From Methylobacterium oryzihabitans (GTDB taxonomy: Bacteria; Pseudomonadota; Alphaproteobacteria; Rhizobiales; Beijerinckiaceae): a stretch of DNA of 64,000 bases. A model generated the notes under the pieces. The model was not told where the DNA came from. It ran no database searches and was given only the letters and a program-made list of their open reading frames with translations. The stretch is from positions 235,933 to 299,932 of the forward strand of contig NZ_SACP01000003.1 of the NCBI RefSeq assembly GCF_004004555.2, written 5' to 3'. Shown piece after piece: positions 7,995 to 17,351 of this stretch. The translations under genes were made by a program, and so were the position numbers. Within the stretch, counting starts at the first letter, position 1. Each line of letters begins with the position of its first letter.

Positions 7995-8184
7995 CCCCTC
8001 TCCCTGCGGGCGGGGAGAGGGCTGTCTGCACCTTGTCGTGCAGACAGCGAGCCCGAAGGGCGAGGGTGAGGGGGTGTTTCCGGAGGAGCCTCTTCCGGCC
8101 CCACCCCCTCACCCTCGCTCCGCCTCCGCTTGCCGACGACACGACAAGGTGTCGTCGGCCCTCTCCCCGCCCGCGGGGAGAGGA
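7995..8184. repeat. Imperfect inverted-repeat element between crtE and crtF
   Basis: Two arms of about 80 bp (7995-8076 and 8101-8184) are imperfect reverse complements. The outer parts CTCTCCCTGCGGGCGGGGAG versus its complement, and GAGGGTGAGGGGGTG at the inner ends, match closely. Each arm contains its own hairpin around CACCTTGTCGTG. The same G/C-run signature recurs at 18877-18931, 19041-19197, 43470-43644 and 62735-62928. This looks like a dispersed REP/MITE-like intergenic repeat. It fills most of the 322-bp gene-free gap. I see no gene in the gap. Confidence 0.75.
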
Positions 8185-8238
8185 GATTGCCCGCGACACA
8201 CCTTTCCCCGGACGGCTCCGCGCAGAGGGGGGAGGGCG

Positions 8239-9396
8239 ATGAAACCCGTCCCCCACGCCCTTCCGGCGACCCCGGTCGCGTCACTCCCCTGGCGCGACCG
8301 CCTCCTCGCCCTGCGCCACCGCCTGATCGCCAGCCCGCGCTTCCAGCGTTTCGCCGCCGCCTTCCCGCCGACCCGGGGCATCGCCCGGCGCAACGCCCGG
8401 GCGCTGTTCGACCTCTGCGCCGGCTTCGTCTACGCCCAGGTGCTCGCCGCCTGCCTGCGGCTGGACCTGTTCCGCCTCCTCGCCGACGGGCCGCTCGCCC
8501 CGGAGGCGCTGGCCCGGCGCCTCGACCTGCCGCCCGACCGGGCGCTCTGCCTCCTGCGCGCCGCCGCCTCCCTCGGGCTGCTGACCGCCCTGCGCGACGG
8601 CCGCTTCGCCCTCGGCGATCTCGGGGCGGCGCTCCTCGGCAACCCGTCCGTCGCCGCGATGGTCGCCCACCACGCCATGCTGTACGACGACCTGCGCGAT
8701 CCGGTGGCGCTGCTGCGCGGCCAGGCTGAGCCGACGCGGCTGTCGGGCTACTGGGCCTATGCCGGCACCGACGACCCGGCCGGCGTCGGCGAGGCGGCGG
8801 TGGCGCCCTACGGCGCCCTCATGGGCGCCTCGCAGGCGCTGGTCGCCCGCGACATCCTCGACGCCTACCCGCTCGCCTGCCACGCCCGGCTCCTCGATGT
8901 CGGCGGCGGCGAGGGCGCCTTCGCGGTCGAGGCGGCGCGCCATGCACCGGCCCTCGCCGTCACGCTGTTCGACCTGCCGCCGGTCGCCGAACGCGCCGCG
9001 CGGCGCTTCGCCCAGGAAGGCCTGTCCGGGCGCGCCACCGCCCTCGGCGGCAGCTTCCATGACGGCTTGCCCCGCGGCGCCGACGTGGTGTCGCTGGTAC
9101 GGGTCGTCCACGATCACGACGACGGACCCGCCCTCGCCCTGCTGAAGGCGGTCCGCGCCGCGCTGCCGCCGGGCGGCACGCTGCTGCTCGCCGAGCCGAT
9201 GGCCGGCACGCCCGGGGCCGAGCCGATCGGGGACGCCTATTTCGGGTTCTACCTCCTGGCGATGGGAAGCGGACGGCCGCGGACCGCCGCCGAACTCTCG
9301 GGCCTGCTCGCCGAGGCCGGATTCGCGCGCATCCGCGAGCGCCCGACCCGGCGTCCGATGCTGGTGCGCCTGCTCGCGGCTCGCACGCCGACCTGA
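8239..9396 (+). CDS. crtF: Hydroxyneurosporene/demethylspheroidene O-methyltransferase
   Basis: 385 residues from ATG 8239, preceded by a GGGGGGAGGG run. The N-terminal half has a winged-helix dimerisation domain (LLRAAASLGLLTAL), and the C-terminal half a class I SAM fold with LLDVGGGEGAFAVEAARHAP, the acidic loop TLFDLPPVAERA and the active-site region VSLVRVVHDHDD. CrtF methylates the C1 hydroxyl of hydroxycarotenoids with SAM. It sits between crtE and bchC on the same strand. Longer in-frame starts run through the intergenic repeat and are not credible. Confidence 0.94.
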   Translation: MKPVPHALPATPVASLPWRDRLLALRHRLIASPRFQRFAAAFPPTRGIARRNARALFDLCAGFVYAQVLAACLRLDLFRLLADGPLAPEALARRLDLPPDRALCLLRAAASLGLLTALRDGRFALGDLGAALLGNPSVAAMVAHHAMLYDDLRDPVALLRGQAEPTRLSGYWAYAGTDDPAGVGEAAVAPYGALMGASQALVARDILDAYPLACHARLLDVGGGEGAFAVEAARHAPALAVTLFDLPPVAERAARRFAQEGLSGRATALGGSFHDGLPRGADVVSLVRVVHDHDDGPALALLKAVRAALPPGGTLLLAEPMAGTPGAEPIGDAYFGFYLLAMGSGRPRTAAELSGLLAEAGFARIRERPTRRPMLVRLLAARTPT

Positions 9397-9435
9397 TGGT
9401 CCTCCCACCGGCAGGCCGCGGTTCCGTCTCATGAG

Positions 9436-9453
9436 TGTAAAGTAAACTTGACA
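9436..9453. promoter_or_regulatory. PpsR/CrtJ operator upstream of bchC
   Basis: TGTAAAGTAAACTTGACA is an exact TGT-N12-ACA match, 39 bp after the crtF stop and 76 bp before the bchC ATG. The position implies a second PpsR-controlled promoter for bchCXYZ-puf inside the longer crtEF transcript, as in the superoperonal arrangement known from Rhodobacter. Confidence 0.87.
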
Positions 9454-9529
9454 CCAATAGACGCCCATTTAGGATGACGAATGCCGCTTCGAGCGGCTTT
9501 CGTCCGCACTCGCGGAGGGGCCGTACCGC

Positions 9530-10465
9530 ATGCACGCGCAGGCCGTGATCCTCGACCGTCCCGAACGCCTCGGCCTCGCCCGGCTGGCTCTCGACGCGCC
9601 CGGACCCGCCGACGCGACCGTCGAGGTCGCGTGGAGCGGCATCAGCACCGGCACCGAGCGCCTGCTGTGGTCGGGCCGGATGCCGGACTTTCCCGGCATG
9701 GGCTATCCGCTGGTGCCGGGCTACGAATCGATCGGCCGGGTGGTCGAGGCCGGGCCGGAATCCGGCCGCCGCGTCGGCGAGACGGTGTTCGTGCCGGGGG
9801 CGCGCTGCTTCGGCCCGGTCCGCGGGCTGTTCGGCGGCGCCGCCTCGCACCTCGTCGCCGCCGGCAGCCGGCTGCGGCCGATCCCCGATTCCCTCGGCGA
9901 GCGCGGCATCCTGCTGGCGCTCGCCGCCACCGCGCATCACGCCCTCGCCGGCAGCGAGGGCCGGGGACGCCAGCTCATCGTCGGGCACGGCGTGCTCGGG
10001 CGGCTGCTGGCGCGGATCGCGCGGATCGACGGCCTCGACCCGGTGGTGTGGGAGCGCGATCCCGCCCGCCGCGGCGCCGGCACCGGCTACAAGGTGATCG
10101 ACCCGGATCAGGACGAGACGTCCTATGCCCGCGTCATCGACGCCAGCGGCGATGCCGGCCTCCTCGACCGCCTGATCGCCCGGCTCGCCCCGGGCGGCGA
10201 GGTGGTGCTGGCCGGCTTCTACGAGGCGCCGCTCTCGTTCGCGTTCCCGCCGGCCTTCCTGCGCGAGGCGCGCATCCGCGTCGCGGCGCAGTGGCAGCCC
10301 GGCGACCTCGACGCCGTGGCGGCGCTCGCGGGCTCCGGCGCCCTGTCCCTCGACGGCCTCGTCACCCACCGGCGCCCGGCCGGCGAGGCCGAGGCGGCCT
10401 ACCGCACGGCGTTCGGCGATGCCGACTGCCTCAAGATGGTCCTCGACTGGAGAGCACAGCCATGA
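9530..10465 (+). CDS. bchC: 3-hydroxyethyl bacteriochlorophyllide a dehydrogenase
   Basis: 311 residues of the medium-chain dehydrogenase fold. The motifs SGISTGTERLLWSG and YPLVPGYESIGRV are BchC hallmarks, and the nucleotide-binding segment is QLIVGHGVLGRLLARIA. BchC oxidises the C3 hydroxyethyl group, made by BchF, to the acetyl group of bacteriochlorophyllide a. A GGAGGGG site precedes the ATG. The stop overlaps the bchX start as ATGA. A PpsR box lies 76 bp upstream. Confidence 0.95.
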   Translation: MHAQAVILDRPERLGLARLALDAPGPADATVEVAWSGISTGTERLLWSGRMPDFPGMGYPLVPGYESIGRVVEAGPESGRRVGETVFVPGARCFGPVRGLFGGAASHLVAAGSRLRPIPDSLGERGILLALAATAHHALAGSEGRGRQLIVGHGVLGRLLARIARIDGLDPVVWERDPARRGAGTGYKVIDPDQDETSYARVIDASGDAGLLDRLIARLAPGGEVVLAGFYEAPLSFAFPPAFLREARIRVAAQWQPGDLDAVAALAGSGALSLDGLVTHRRPAGEAEAAYRTAFGDADCLKMVLDWRAQP

Positions 10466-11460
10466 ACGCTTCGCTGAACGGCGCCGCGCTCCAAGCCTCG
10501 ATCCTGCGCGCCGAGGCCGCGATCCCGCCGGACCCGGTCCCGACCGCGGCGACCCGCGAGACCCAGATCATCGCGATCTACGGCAAGGGCGGCATCGGCA
10601 AGAGCTTCACGCTCGCCAACCTGTCCTACATGCTCGCCCAGCAGGGCAAGCGGGTGCTGCTGATCGGCTGCGACCCGAAGAGCGATACCACCTCGCTGCT
10701 GTTCGGCGGCCGGGCCTGCCCGACGATCATCGAGACCTCGACGAGGCGCAAGCTCGCCGGCGAGGCGGTGGCGATCGGCGACGTCTGCTTCAAGCGCGAC
10801 GGCGTGTTCGCGATGGAACTCGGCGGGCCGGAGGTCGGCCGCGGCTGCGGCGGGCGCGGCATCATCCACGGCTTCGAGCTGCTGGAAAAGCTCGGCTTCC
10901 ACGAATGGGGCTTCGACTACGTCCTGCTCGACTTTCTCGGCGACGTGGTCTGCGGCGGCTTCGGCCTGCCGATCGCCCGCGACATGTGCCAGAAGGTCAT
11001 CGTCGTCGGCTCGAACGACCTGCAGTCGCTCTACGTCGCCAACAACGTCTGCTCGGCGGTGGAATACTTCCGCAAGCTCGGCGGCAACGTCGGCGTCGGC
11101 GGCCTCGTCATCAACAAGGACGACGGCACCGGCGAGGCGCAGGCCTTCGCGGAAGCGGCCGGCATCCCGATCCTCGCCTCGATCCCGGCCGACGACGACA
11201 TCCGCCGGAAGAGCGCGAACTACGAGATCATCGGCCGCCCGGACGGGCGCTGGGGGCCCCTCTTCGCCGAACTCGCCGACAACATCGGCTCCGCCCTGCC
11301 GCACCGGCCGACGCCGCTGTCGCAGGACGCGCTCCTCGGCCTGTTCAAGGGCGAGGCCGTCGGGCGCGGGGTGGTGCTCGATCCCGCGAGCGACGCGGAC
11401 ATGCGCGGCCGCCCGGTCGAGATCCGGCCGTCCCTCGAAGTCGTCTACGAGACGGTGTGA
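10462..11460 (+). CDS. bchX: Chlorophyllide a reductase iron protein subunit
   Basis: 332 residues, homologue of nitrogenase NifH and BchL. The P-loop GKGGIGKS is at residues 41-48, and the two 4Fe-4S ligands are Cys129 (GRGCGGRG) and Cys164 (GDVVCGGFG). BchX is the ATP-dependent electron donor to BchYZ, which reduces ring B (C7-C8) of chlorophyllide. It overlaps bchC by four bases and is followed by bchY after two bases. All key residues are present. Confidence 0.97.
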   Translation: MNASLNGAALQASILRAEAAIPPDPVPTAATRETQIIAIYGKGGIGKSFTLANLSYMLAQQGKRVLLIGCDPKSDTTSLLFGGRACPTIIETSTRRKLAGEAVAIGDVCFKRDGVFAMELGGPEVGRGCGGRGIIHGFELLEKLGFHEWGFDYVLLDFLGDVVCGGFGLPIARDMCQKVIVVGSNDLQSLYVANNVCSAVEYFRKLGGNVGVGGLVINKDDGTGEAQAFAEAAGIPILASIPADDDIRRKSANYEIIGRPDGRWGPLFAELADNIGSALPHRPTPLSQDALLGLFKGEAVGRGVVLDPASDADMRGRPVEIRPSLEVVYETV

Positions 11461-11462
11461 CC

Positions 11463-13001
11463 ATGGGTGCCTCCCTGGACATCGCGGCGTTGCGCGCCCG
11501 GAGCGGCCCGGTGAATCTCGCGGCGACCCGCGAGGACGGCCACGGCTGCCATTCCGGCAAGGCGGCGATGCGCGAGGCGGCGCAGGCCGCCGGCATGGGC
11601 GAGACCCTGGACGCCCTCAAGCGCGACTACCCGACCGGCCCGCACGACCAGCCGCAGAGCATGTGCCCGGCCTTCGGCTCGCTCCGGGTCGGCCTGCGCA
11701 TGCGCCGCACCGCGACGATCCTCTCGGGTTCGGCCTGCTGCGTCTACGGGCTGACCTTCACCTCGCACTTCTACGGCGCGCGCCGCACGGTCGGCTACGT
11801 GCCGTTCAACTCCGAGACGCTCGTCACCGGCAAGCTGTTCGAGGACATCCGCGACGCGGTCCACGCCACCGCCGACCCGGCGCTGCACGACGCGGTCGTG
11901 GTCATCAACCTGTGCGTGCCGACCGCCTCCGGCGTGCCGCTGCGGCTCTTGCCGCGGGAGATCGACGGGGTGCGGATCATCGGCATCGACGTGCCGGGCT
12001 TCGGCGTGCCGACCCATGCCGAGGCCAAGGATGTGCTCGCCGGCGCGATGCTGCGGGTCGCGCGGACCGAGGCGGAGCTGGGCCCCGTCGCGGCGCCCCG
12101 CGAAGGGACGCCGACGCGAGGCCGCGACGGGCGTCCGACCGTCGCGCTGCTCGGCGAGATGTTCCCGGCCGACCCGGTGCAGATCGGCGCGCTGCTCGAA
12201 CCGCTCGGCCTGAGCGCCGGCCCGGTGGTGCCGACGCGGGAATGGCGCGAGCTCTACGCGGCGCTGGACGGCACGGCGGTGGCGGCGATCCACCCGTTCT
12301 ACACCGCGTGCCTGCGCGAGTTCGAGGCGGCGGGCCGGCCGGCCTTCGGCTCCGCGCCGGTCGGCCACGACGGCACCGCCGCGTGGCTCGACGCGGTCGG
12401 GCAGGCCTGCGGCGTCGCCCGCGCCCGCGTCGAGGCGGCCAAGAACCGGTTCCTGCCGGCGATCCGGGGGGCGCTCGCGGCGAATCCGATCCGCGGCCGG
12501 ATCACGCTCTCGGGCTACGAGGGCTCGGAACTGCTGGTGGCCCGCCTTCTGGTCGAGAGCGGCGCCGAGGTGCCTTACGTCGGCACCGCCCTGCCGCGGA
12601 CGCCGTTCGCCGAGGCCGACCGCGACTGGCTGGAGCAGCGCGGCTGCCGGGTGCGGTTCCGCGCCTCGCTGGAGCACGATCTCGCGGCGGTCGAGGAATA
12701 CCGGCCCGATCTCGCCATCGGCACCACCCCGGTGGTGCAGAAGGCCAAGGAGCGGGCGATTCCCGCGCTCTACTTCACCAACCTGATCTCGGCCCGCCCG
12801 CTGATGGGCGTCGCCGGTGCCGGCTCGCTGGCCCAGGTGGTGAACGGGGCGATGGCGCAAGCCGCGCGGTTCGACGCCATGCGGTCGTTCTTCGCCGGCG
12901 TCGGCGAGGGCCACGCCGCCGGGATCTGGCAGGACGTGCCGAAGAAGCGCGCGGCGGTGAAGCGCGCCGCACCCGAGAAACCGATCGGGGAGATGGCCTG
13001 A
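11463..13001 (+). CDS. bchY: Chlorophyllide a reductase subunit Y
   Basis: 512 residues, one half of the catalytic NifDK-like heterotetramer with BchZ. Cys residues expected to ligate the intersubunit 4Fe-4S cluster occur in [17 protein letters not shown] and [12 protein letters not shown] near the N-terminus. The C-terminal half has the conserved [22 protein letters not shown]. BchYZ accepts electrons from BchX to convert chlorophyllide a to the bacteriochlorin. It starts two bases after bchX and its stop shares a base with the bchZ start (TGATG). Confidence 0.96.
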   Translation: MGASLDIAALRARSGPVNLAATREDGHGCHSGKAAMREAAQAAGMGETLDALKRDYPTGPHDQPQSMCPAFGSLRVGLRMRRTATILSGSACCVYGLTFTSHFYGARRTVGYVPFNSETLVTGKLFEDIRDAVHATADPALHDAVVVINLCVPTASGVPLRLLPREIDGVRIIGIDVPGFGVPTHAEAKDVLAGAMLRVARTEAELGPVAAPREGTPTRGRDGRPTVALLGEMFPADPVQIGALLEPLGLSAGPVVPTREWRELYAALDGTAVAAIHPFYTACLREFEAAGRPAFGSAPVGHDGTAAWLDAVGQACGVARARVEAAKNRFLPAIRGALAANPIRGRITLSGYEGSELLVARLLVESGAEVPYVGTALPRTPFAEADRDWLEQRGCRVRFRASLEHDLAAVEEYRPDLAIGTTPVVQKAKERAIPALYFTNLISARPLMGVAGAGSLAQVVNGAMAQAARFDAMRSFFAGVGEGHAAGIWQDVPKKRAAVKRAAPEKPIGEMA

Positions 13002-14476
13002 TGCTCGTCCTCGACCACGACCGCGCCGGCGGCTACTGGGGCGCCGTCTATGTCTTCACGGCGGTGAAGGGGCTCCAGGTCGTCATCGACGGCCCGGTCG
13101 GCTGCGAGAACCTGCCGGTGACCTCGGTGCTGCACTACACCGACGCGCTGCCGCCGCACGAGCTGCCGATCGTCGTCACGGGCCTGGCCGAGGAGGAACT
13201 CGGCCGCCACGGCACCGAAGGGGCGATGCGACGCGCCCACGCGACGCTCGATCCGGCGCAGCCCAGCGTCGTCGTCACCGGCTCGATCGCCGAGATGATC
13301 GGCGGCGGCGTGACGCCGGAGGGCACCAACCTCCAGCGCTTCCTGTCGCGTACCATCGACGAGGATCAGTGGCAGGCCGCCGACCGCGCCCTGTCCTGGC
13401 TCTGGCACGAATACGGGGCGAAGAAGGCCGGCAAGAAGGGTGTGATCCCGCCGCGGCCCGAACGCGCCCCCGGGGTGAAGCCGCGGGTCAACCTGATCGG
13501 CCCGGCCTACGGCACCTTCAACATGCCCTCCGACCTCGCCGAGATCCGGCGCCTCGTCGAGGGCATCGGCGCCGAGGTGAACCTCGTCTTCCCGCTCGGC
13601 ACCCATCTCTCCGACATCCCGCGCCTCGTCGAGGCCGATGCCAACATCTGCCTCTACCGCGAGTTCGGGCGCCTGCTCTGCGAGGCCCTCGACCGGCCCT
13701 ACCTCCATGCGCCAATCGGGGTGCACAGCACGACGAAGTTCCTGCGGGCGCTCGGCGAGATCCTCGGCGTCGATCCCGAGCCGTTCATCGAGCGCGAGAA
13801 GCACACGACGCTCAAGCCGCTATGGGACCTGTGGCGCTCGGTGACGCAGGACTTCTTCGCCTCGGCGAGCTTCGGAATCGTCGCGACCGACACCTATGCG
13901 CGGGGCCTGCGCCACTTCCTCGAGGACGAGATGGGGCTGCCGTGCCGGTTCGCGGTCTCGCGCACCGCCGGCACCAAGCCCGACAACGCGGCGGTGCGGC
14001 AGGCGATCCGCGAGACGCCGCCACTGGTGCTGTTCGGCTCCTACAACGAGCGGCTCTACCTCGCCGAATGCGGCGGGAGGGCGGTGTTCATCCCGGCCTC
14101 GTTTCCGGGCGCGGTGGTGCGCCGGCACACCGGCACGCCGTTCATGGGGTATTCGGGCGCGACCTACCTCGTGCAGGAGGTGTGCAACGCGCTGTTCGAC
14201 GCGCTCTTCCACATCCTGCCGCTGTCGCGCGACCTCGACGCCGTCGAGGCGACGCCGGCCCGCGCGCCGCATTCTTCGACCGGCTCGGCGCTCCCGTGGG
14301 ACGACGACGCGCGCGAGCGCCTCGACGCCTCGGTGGAGGCGAGCCCGGTGCTGGTGCGGATCTCGTTCGCCAAGCGCCTGCGCGACGCCGCCGAGCGCGA
14401 GGCGAGCCGGGCCGGGTCCGAGCGCGTGACCGAACTCTGCGTCGAGCGCGCCCGCGCCTCGCTCGCGGCGGCCTGA
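13001..14476 (+). CDS. bchZ: Chlorophyllide a reductase subunit Z
   Basis: 491 residues, partner of BchY. The N-terminus reads [20 protein letters not shown] with the cluster-ligand region [16 protein letters not shown]. The NifK-like signature [19 protein letters not shown] and the C-terminal [20 protein letters not shown] are diagnostic of BchZ. It shares one base with bchY (TGATG) and is followed after 83 bp by pufQ, linking pigment synthesis to the reaction-centre operon on one transcript. Confidence 0.97.
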   Translation: MLVLDHDRAGGYWGAVYVFTAVKGLQVVIDGPVGCENLPVTSVLHYTDALPPHELPIVVTGLAEEELGRHGTEGAMRRAHATLDPAQPSVVVTGSIAEMIGGGVTPEGTNLQRFLSRTIDEDQWQAADRALSWLWHEYGAKKAGKKGVIPPRPERAPGVKPRVNLIGPAYGTFNMPSDLAEIRRLVEGIGAEVNLVFPLGTHLSDIPRLVEADANICLYREFGRLLCEALDRPYLHAPIGVHSTTKFLRALGEILGVDPEPFIEREKHTTLKPLWDLWRSVTQDFFASASFGIVATDTYARGLRHFLEDEMGLPCRFAVSRTAGTKPDNAAVRQAIRETPPLVLFGSYNERLYLAECGGRAVFIPASFPGAVVRRHTGTPFMGYSGATYLVQEVCNALFDALFHILPLSRDLDAVEATPARAPHSSTGSALPWDDDARERLDASVEASPVLVRISFAKRLRDAAEREASRAGSERVTELCVERARASLAAA

Positions 14477-14559
14477 CCGCCGTGCCGGCCGGCGCGGCCG
14501 CCGCGCCGGTCACCCCGCAATGGCTCCCGCGCAGGCGGGAACGGAGGAGAGCCGAAGCC

Positions 14560-14778
14560 ATGAGATCCGAAGCAGTCCGTCCGTTCGTCGCGGTGTCGCG
14601 GTCCCGGTCCGAGGCGGTCCAGTTCCGGACCATCCTGGCGGCGACCTACCCGGTCTTCCTGGTCGCCGCCGTCGTGCAGCGCCTGCGCCCCGGGGCCGCC
14701 GCTCTGCCGCGCCGCTCGGTGTTCGGCGAGGCCCGCGCGATGGCGCTCTCGGCGATCCCCTTCGCCTTCATGGGCTGA
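14560..14778 (+). CDS. pufQ: PufQ-like small membrane protein
   Basis: 72 residues from ATG 14560 with GGAGGAGAG upstream. The centre has one transmembrane helix ([21 protein letters not shown]) between an Arg-rich N-terminus and a C-terminal tail. Location between bchZ and pufB, length and single helix match PufQ, which is needed for normal bacteriochlorophyll formation in Rhodobacter by a poorly defined carrier or assembly role. Sequence conservation in this family is low, so the name rests largely on synteny. The stop codon lies in the first unit of a 15-bp tandem repeat. Confidence 0.8.
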   Translation: MRSEAVRPFVAVSRSRSEAVQFRTILAATYPVFLVAAVVQRLRPGAAALPRRSVFGEARAMALSAIPFAFMG

Positions 14779-14829
14779 GGCACCTTGGGCTGAGGCACCT
14801 TGGGCTGAGGCACCTCGGGCTAAGCCCGC
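14770..14829 (+). repeat. 15-bp tandem repeat over the pufQ stop codon
   Basis: Four units start at 14770, 14785, 14800 and 14815. Units 2 and 3 are identical (TTGGGCTGAGGCACC), unit 1 differs by its first base and unit 4 is diverged. As 15 bp is five codons, every unit presents an in-frame stop (TGA, TGA, TGA, TAA) to pufQ. The array lies in the pufQ-pufB leader region. Confidence 0.9.
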
Positions 14830-14956
14830 CCGGGCCGATGCCCGCTGGGCCGAGTTTCCGCCGCCGGCGACGGCGGCGGGGAGACCGCCCGACCGTCACG
14901 GCCGGGCAACCCCCGCGCGGGAATCCCCGCGCGGTCCCGCATCCGGAGGTTCGGCA

Positions 14957-15187
14957 ATGGCCAACGGCATGGACAAACCCAGCGTACTCTCAGGACTCAC
15001 CGAAGAGGAGGCGAAGGAGTTTCACGGCATCTTCGTCACCAGCTTCATCATCTTCACGGCGATCGCGGTCGTCGCGCACTTCCTCGTCTGGCTGTGGCGG
15101 CCCTGGCTGCCCGGGCCCAACGGCTACTCGTCGCTGACGGACGGCGTGACCTACGCCGCCCACGGCCTGCTGCCCTTCATCGCGTGA
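14957..15187 (+). CDS. pufB: Light-harvesting 1 beta polypeptide
   Basis: 76 residues with GGAGG upstream of ATG 14957. The LH1 beta core is clear: [17 protein letters not shown], His23, a single helix and His41 in [16 protein letters not shown], where His41 is the expected bacteriochlorophyll ligand. The protein forms the LH1 ring with PufA around the reaction centre. It carries about 25 residues after RPWLP (to GLLPFIA), longer than the short C-terminus of familiar LH1 beta chains. It is first in the pufBALMC set. Confidence 0.96.
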   Translation: MANGMDKPSVLSGLTEEEAKEFHGIFVTSFIIFTAIAVVAHFLVWLWRPWLPGPNGYSSLTDGVTYAAHGLLPFIA

Positions 15188-15203
15188 AGAGGGAGGATCC
15201 GTC

Positions 15204-15383
15204 ATGCACAAGGTCTGGCTTCTGTTCGATCCGCGCCGCACCCTGGTGGCCCTGTTCACCTTCCTGTTCGTGCTCGCGCTGATCATCCACTTCATCCTGC
15301 TCAGCACCAACCGGTTCAACTGGCTGGAGGGGCCCGCGGCCAAGAAGGCCGAGATCGCCCACAGCCTCGTCCTGCCGACCTGA
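15204..15383 (+). CDS. pufA: Light-harvesting 1 alpha polypeptide
   Basis: 59 residues from ATG 15204, preceded by GAGGGAGGA. Typical LH1 alpha: [17 protein letters not shown], one membrane helix with His29 ([12 protein letters not shown]) as bacteriochlorophyll ligand, then the membrane-interface motif NRFNWLEG. It pairs with PufB in the LH1 antenna. The gene is 16 bp after pufB. Two strong hairpins follow it before pufL, as expected for differential stability of the pufBA mRNA segment. Confidence 0.97.
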   Translation: MHKVWLLFDPRRTLVALFTFLFVLALIIHFILLSTNRFNWLEGPAAKKAEIAHSLVLPT

Positions 15384-15396
15384 CGGCAGCGGGACC

Positions 15397-15445
15397 GGGC
15401 GCCCGCGCGGGCGCCCCGCGCCGCGGACGGACCGACCGTCCGCGG
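15397..15445 (+). other. Intercistronic hairpins between pufA and pufL
   Basis: Two adjacent hairpins: a perfect palindrome GGGCGCCCGCGCGGGCGCCC at 15397-15416 (8-bp stem, 4-base loop) and a 10-bp perfect stem CCGCGGACGG/CCGTCCGCGG with a 5-base loop at 15421-15445. In other purple bacteria, hairpins at this position protect the pufBA segment from 3' decay so that antenna mRNA exceeds reaction-centre mRNA. The same role is inferred here. There is no U-run, so they are not intrinsic terminators. Confidence 0.88.
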
Positions 15446-15481
15446 TCACCACGCACGTCGAGCGGACGGGAGGGCCGCGCC

Positions 15482-16306
15482 ATGGCCATGCTGAATTTCG
15501 AGCGGAAATACCGGGTCCGCGGCGGGACGTTGCTCGGCGGCGACCTGTTCGACTTCTGGGCCGGGCCGTTCTACGTCGGCTTCTTCGGGGTCACGGGGTT
15601 GTTCTTCACCCTGCTCGGCACCGGCCTGATCGTCTGGGGCGCGGCGCTCGGGCCGACCTGGAACGTCTGGCAGATCAACATCGCGCCGCCCGACCTCAAG
15701 TACGGGCTGGCGCTGGCGCCGCTGCGCGAGGGCGGCCTGTGGCAGATCATCACCTTCTGCGCCGTGGGGTCCTTCGGATCCTGGGCCCTGCGCGAGGTCG
15801 AGATCTGCCGCAAGCTCGGCATCGGATATCACGTCCCCTTCGCCTTTTCGGTGGCGATCGCCGCCTACGTGACGCTGGTGGTGGTCCGCCCGATGCTGAT
15901 GGGCGCCTGGGGCCACGGCTTCCCCTACGGGATACTCAGCCACCTCGACTGGGTGTCGAACGTCGGATACCAGTACCTCCACTTCCACTACAATCCCGCG
16001 CACATGCTCGCTGTGACGTTCTTCTTCACGACGACCTTCGCGCTGTCGCTGCACGGCTCGCTGATCCTGTCCTCGGTCAATCCCGGCAAGGGCGAGGTGG
16101 TCAAGACCCCCGAGCACGAGGACACCTACTTCCGCGATACGATCGGCTACTCGATCGGCACGCTCGGCATCCACCGGCTCGGCCTGTTCCTGGCCCTCTC
16201 GGCCGGGTTCTGGAGCGCGGTCTGCATCGTCATCAGCGGCCCGTTCTGGACCCGCGGCTGGCCCGAATGGTGGGGCTGGTGGCTGAGCCTGCCGATCTGG
16301 CGCTGA
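15482..16306 (+). CDS. pufL: Photosynthetic reaction centre L subunit
   Basis: 274 residues with five membrane helices. Cofactor ligands are visible: His154 and His174 for bacteriochlorophylls, His191 and His231 for the non-haem iron. The QB-site residues Glu213, Asp214 and Ser224 are in [12 protein letters not shown], and Glu105 is in LREVEIC. Numbering is one higher than the Rhodobacter sphaeroides convention. It forms the core heterodimer with PufM. The start follows GGGAGGG. Confidence 0.98.
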   Translation: MAMLNFERKYRVRGGTLLGGDLFDFWAGPFYVGFFGVTGLFFTLLGTGLIVWGAALGPTWNVWQINIAPPDLKYGLALAPLREGGLWQIITFCAVGSFGSWALREVEICRKLGIGYHVPFAFSVAIAAYVTLVVVRPMLMGAWGHGFPYGILSHLDWVSNVGYQYLHFHYNPAHMLAVTFFFTTTFALSLHGSLILSSVNPGKGEVVKTPEHEDTYFRDTIGYSIGTLGIHRLGLFLALSAGFWSAVCIVISGPFWTRGWPEWWGWWLSLPIWR

Positions 16307-16355
16307 GCCCAGCCCGTCCTCCCGAGACGTCACCCGTCAGAAGGCATCCGCCGCC

Positions 16356-17351
16356 ATGGGGTATTACCAGAACATCTACACGCAGGTGCAGGTCCACCCG
16401 CTCCATCCGGAAGCCGGCGTCGAGATCCCGGAGATCGAGAACCGCGTCGGCCAGGGCGGCTTCAGCTACCTCGCCGGCCTCGTCGGCAACGCCCAGATCG
16501 GACCGATCTATCTCGGCACGCTCGGCACGATGTCGCTGGCCTGCGGCTTCATCGCGATCGAGATCATCGGCCTCAACATGTGGGCCTCGGTGAACTGGGA
16601 TCCGGTGCAGTTCGTGCGCCAGCTCCCGTGGCTCGCCCTGGAGCCGCCGCGGCCCGAATACGGGCTCAAGATCCTGCCGCCGCTCGCCGAGGGCGGCTGG
16701 TGGCTGATGGCCGGGTTCTTCCTCACCGCCTCGATCCTGCTGTGGTGGGTGCGGCTGTTCCGGCGCGCCCGGGCGCTGGGGCTGGGCTACCACGTGCCCT
16801 GGGCCTTCGCCTCGGCGATCTGGCTCTACCTCGTCCTCGGCTTCATCCGGCCGATCCTGATGGGGAGTTGGAGCGAGGCGGTGCCGTTCGGGATCTTCCC
16901 GCACCTCGATTGGACCGCGGCGTTCTCGCTGCGCTACGGCAACCTGTTCTACAACCCGTTCCACATGCTCTCGATCGTGTTCCTGTACGGATCGACGATG
17001 CTGTTCGCGATGCACGGCGCCACCATCCTGGCGGTGAGCCGCTACGGCGGCGAGCGCGAGATCGAGCAGATCGTCGACCGCGGCACCGCGACCGAGCGCG
17101 CCGCCCTGTTCTGGCGCTGGACCATGGGCTTCAACGCCACGATGGAATCGGTCCATCGCTGGCTGTGGTGGTTCGCGTTCCTGACCACGCTGACCGGCGG
17201 CATCGGCATCCTGCTCACCGGCACCGTGGTCGACAACTGGTACCTCTGGGCGGTCAAGCACGGCGTCGCCCCGAGCTATCCGACGGTCTACGGGCCGGTG
17301 GTCGATCCCCTGGCCACCTCGCCCCTCGCGGCTCCGGGAGGCACGCCATGA
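16356..17351 (+). CDS. pufM: Photosynthetic reaction centre M subunit
   Basis: 331 residues with five membrane helices. Expected ligands are present: His183 (FPHLDW) and His203 (YNPFHML) for the special pair or accessory pigments, and His220, Glu235 and His267 for the iron. PufM binds QA and pairs with PufL. The C-terminal tail ([17 protein letters not shown]) extends into the periplasm, as in species whose reaction centre docks a PufC cytochrome. The stop overlaps the pufC start as ATGA. Confidence 0.98.
   Translation: MGYYQNIYTQVQVHPLHPEAGVEIPEIENRVGQGGFSYLAGLVGNAQIGPIYLGTLGTMSLACGFIAIEIIGLNMWASVNWDPVQFVRQLPWLALEPPRPEYGLKILPPLAEGGWWLMAGFFLTASILLWWVRLFRRARALGLGYHVPWAFASAIWLYLVLGFIRPILMGSWSEAVPFGIFPHLDWTAAFSLRYGNLFYNPFHMLSIVFLYGSTMLFAMHGATILAVSRYGGEREIEQIVDRGTATERAALFWRWTMGFNATMESVHRWLWWFAFLTTLTGGIGILLTGTVVDNWYLWAVKHGVAPSYPTVYGPVVDPLATSPLAAPGGTP

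Noticed and set aside
14770..14829. CRISPR-like array at the pufQ 3' end
   Set aside because: Units are 15 bp, contiguous without spacers, and no cas genes are present. It is a simple tandem repeat.
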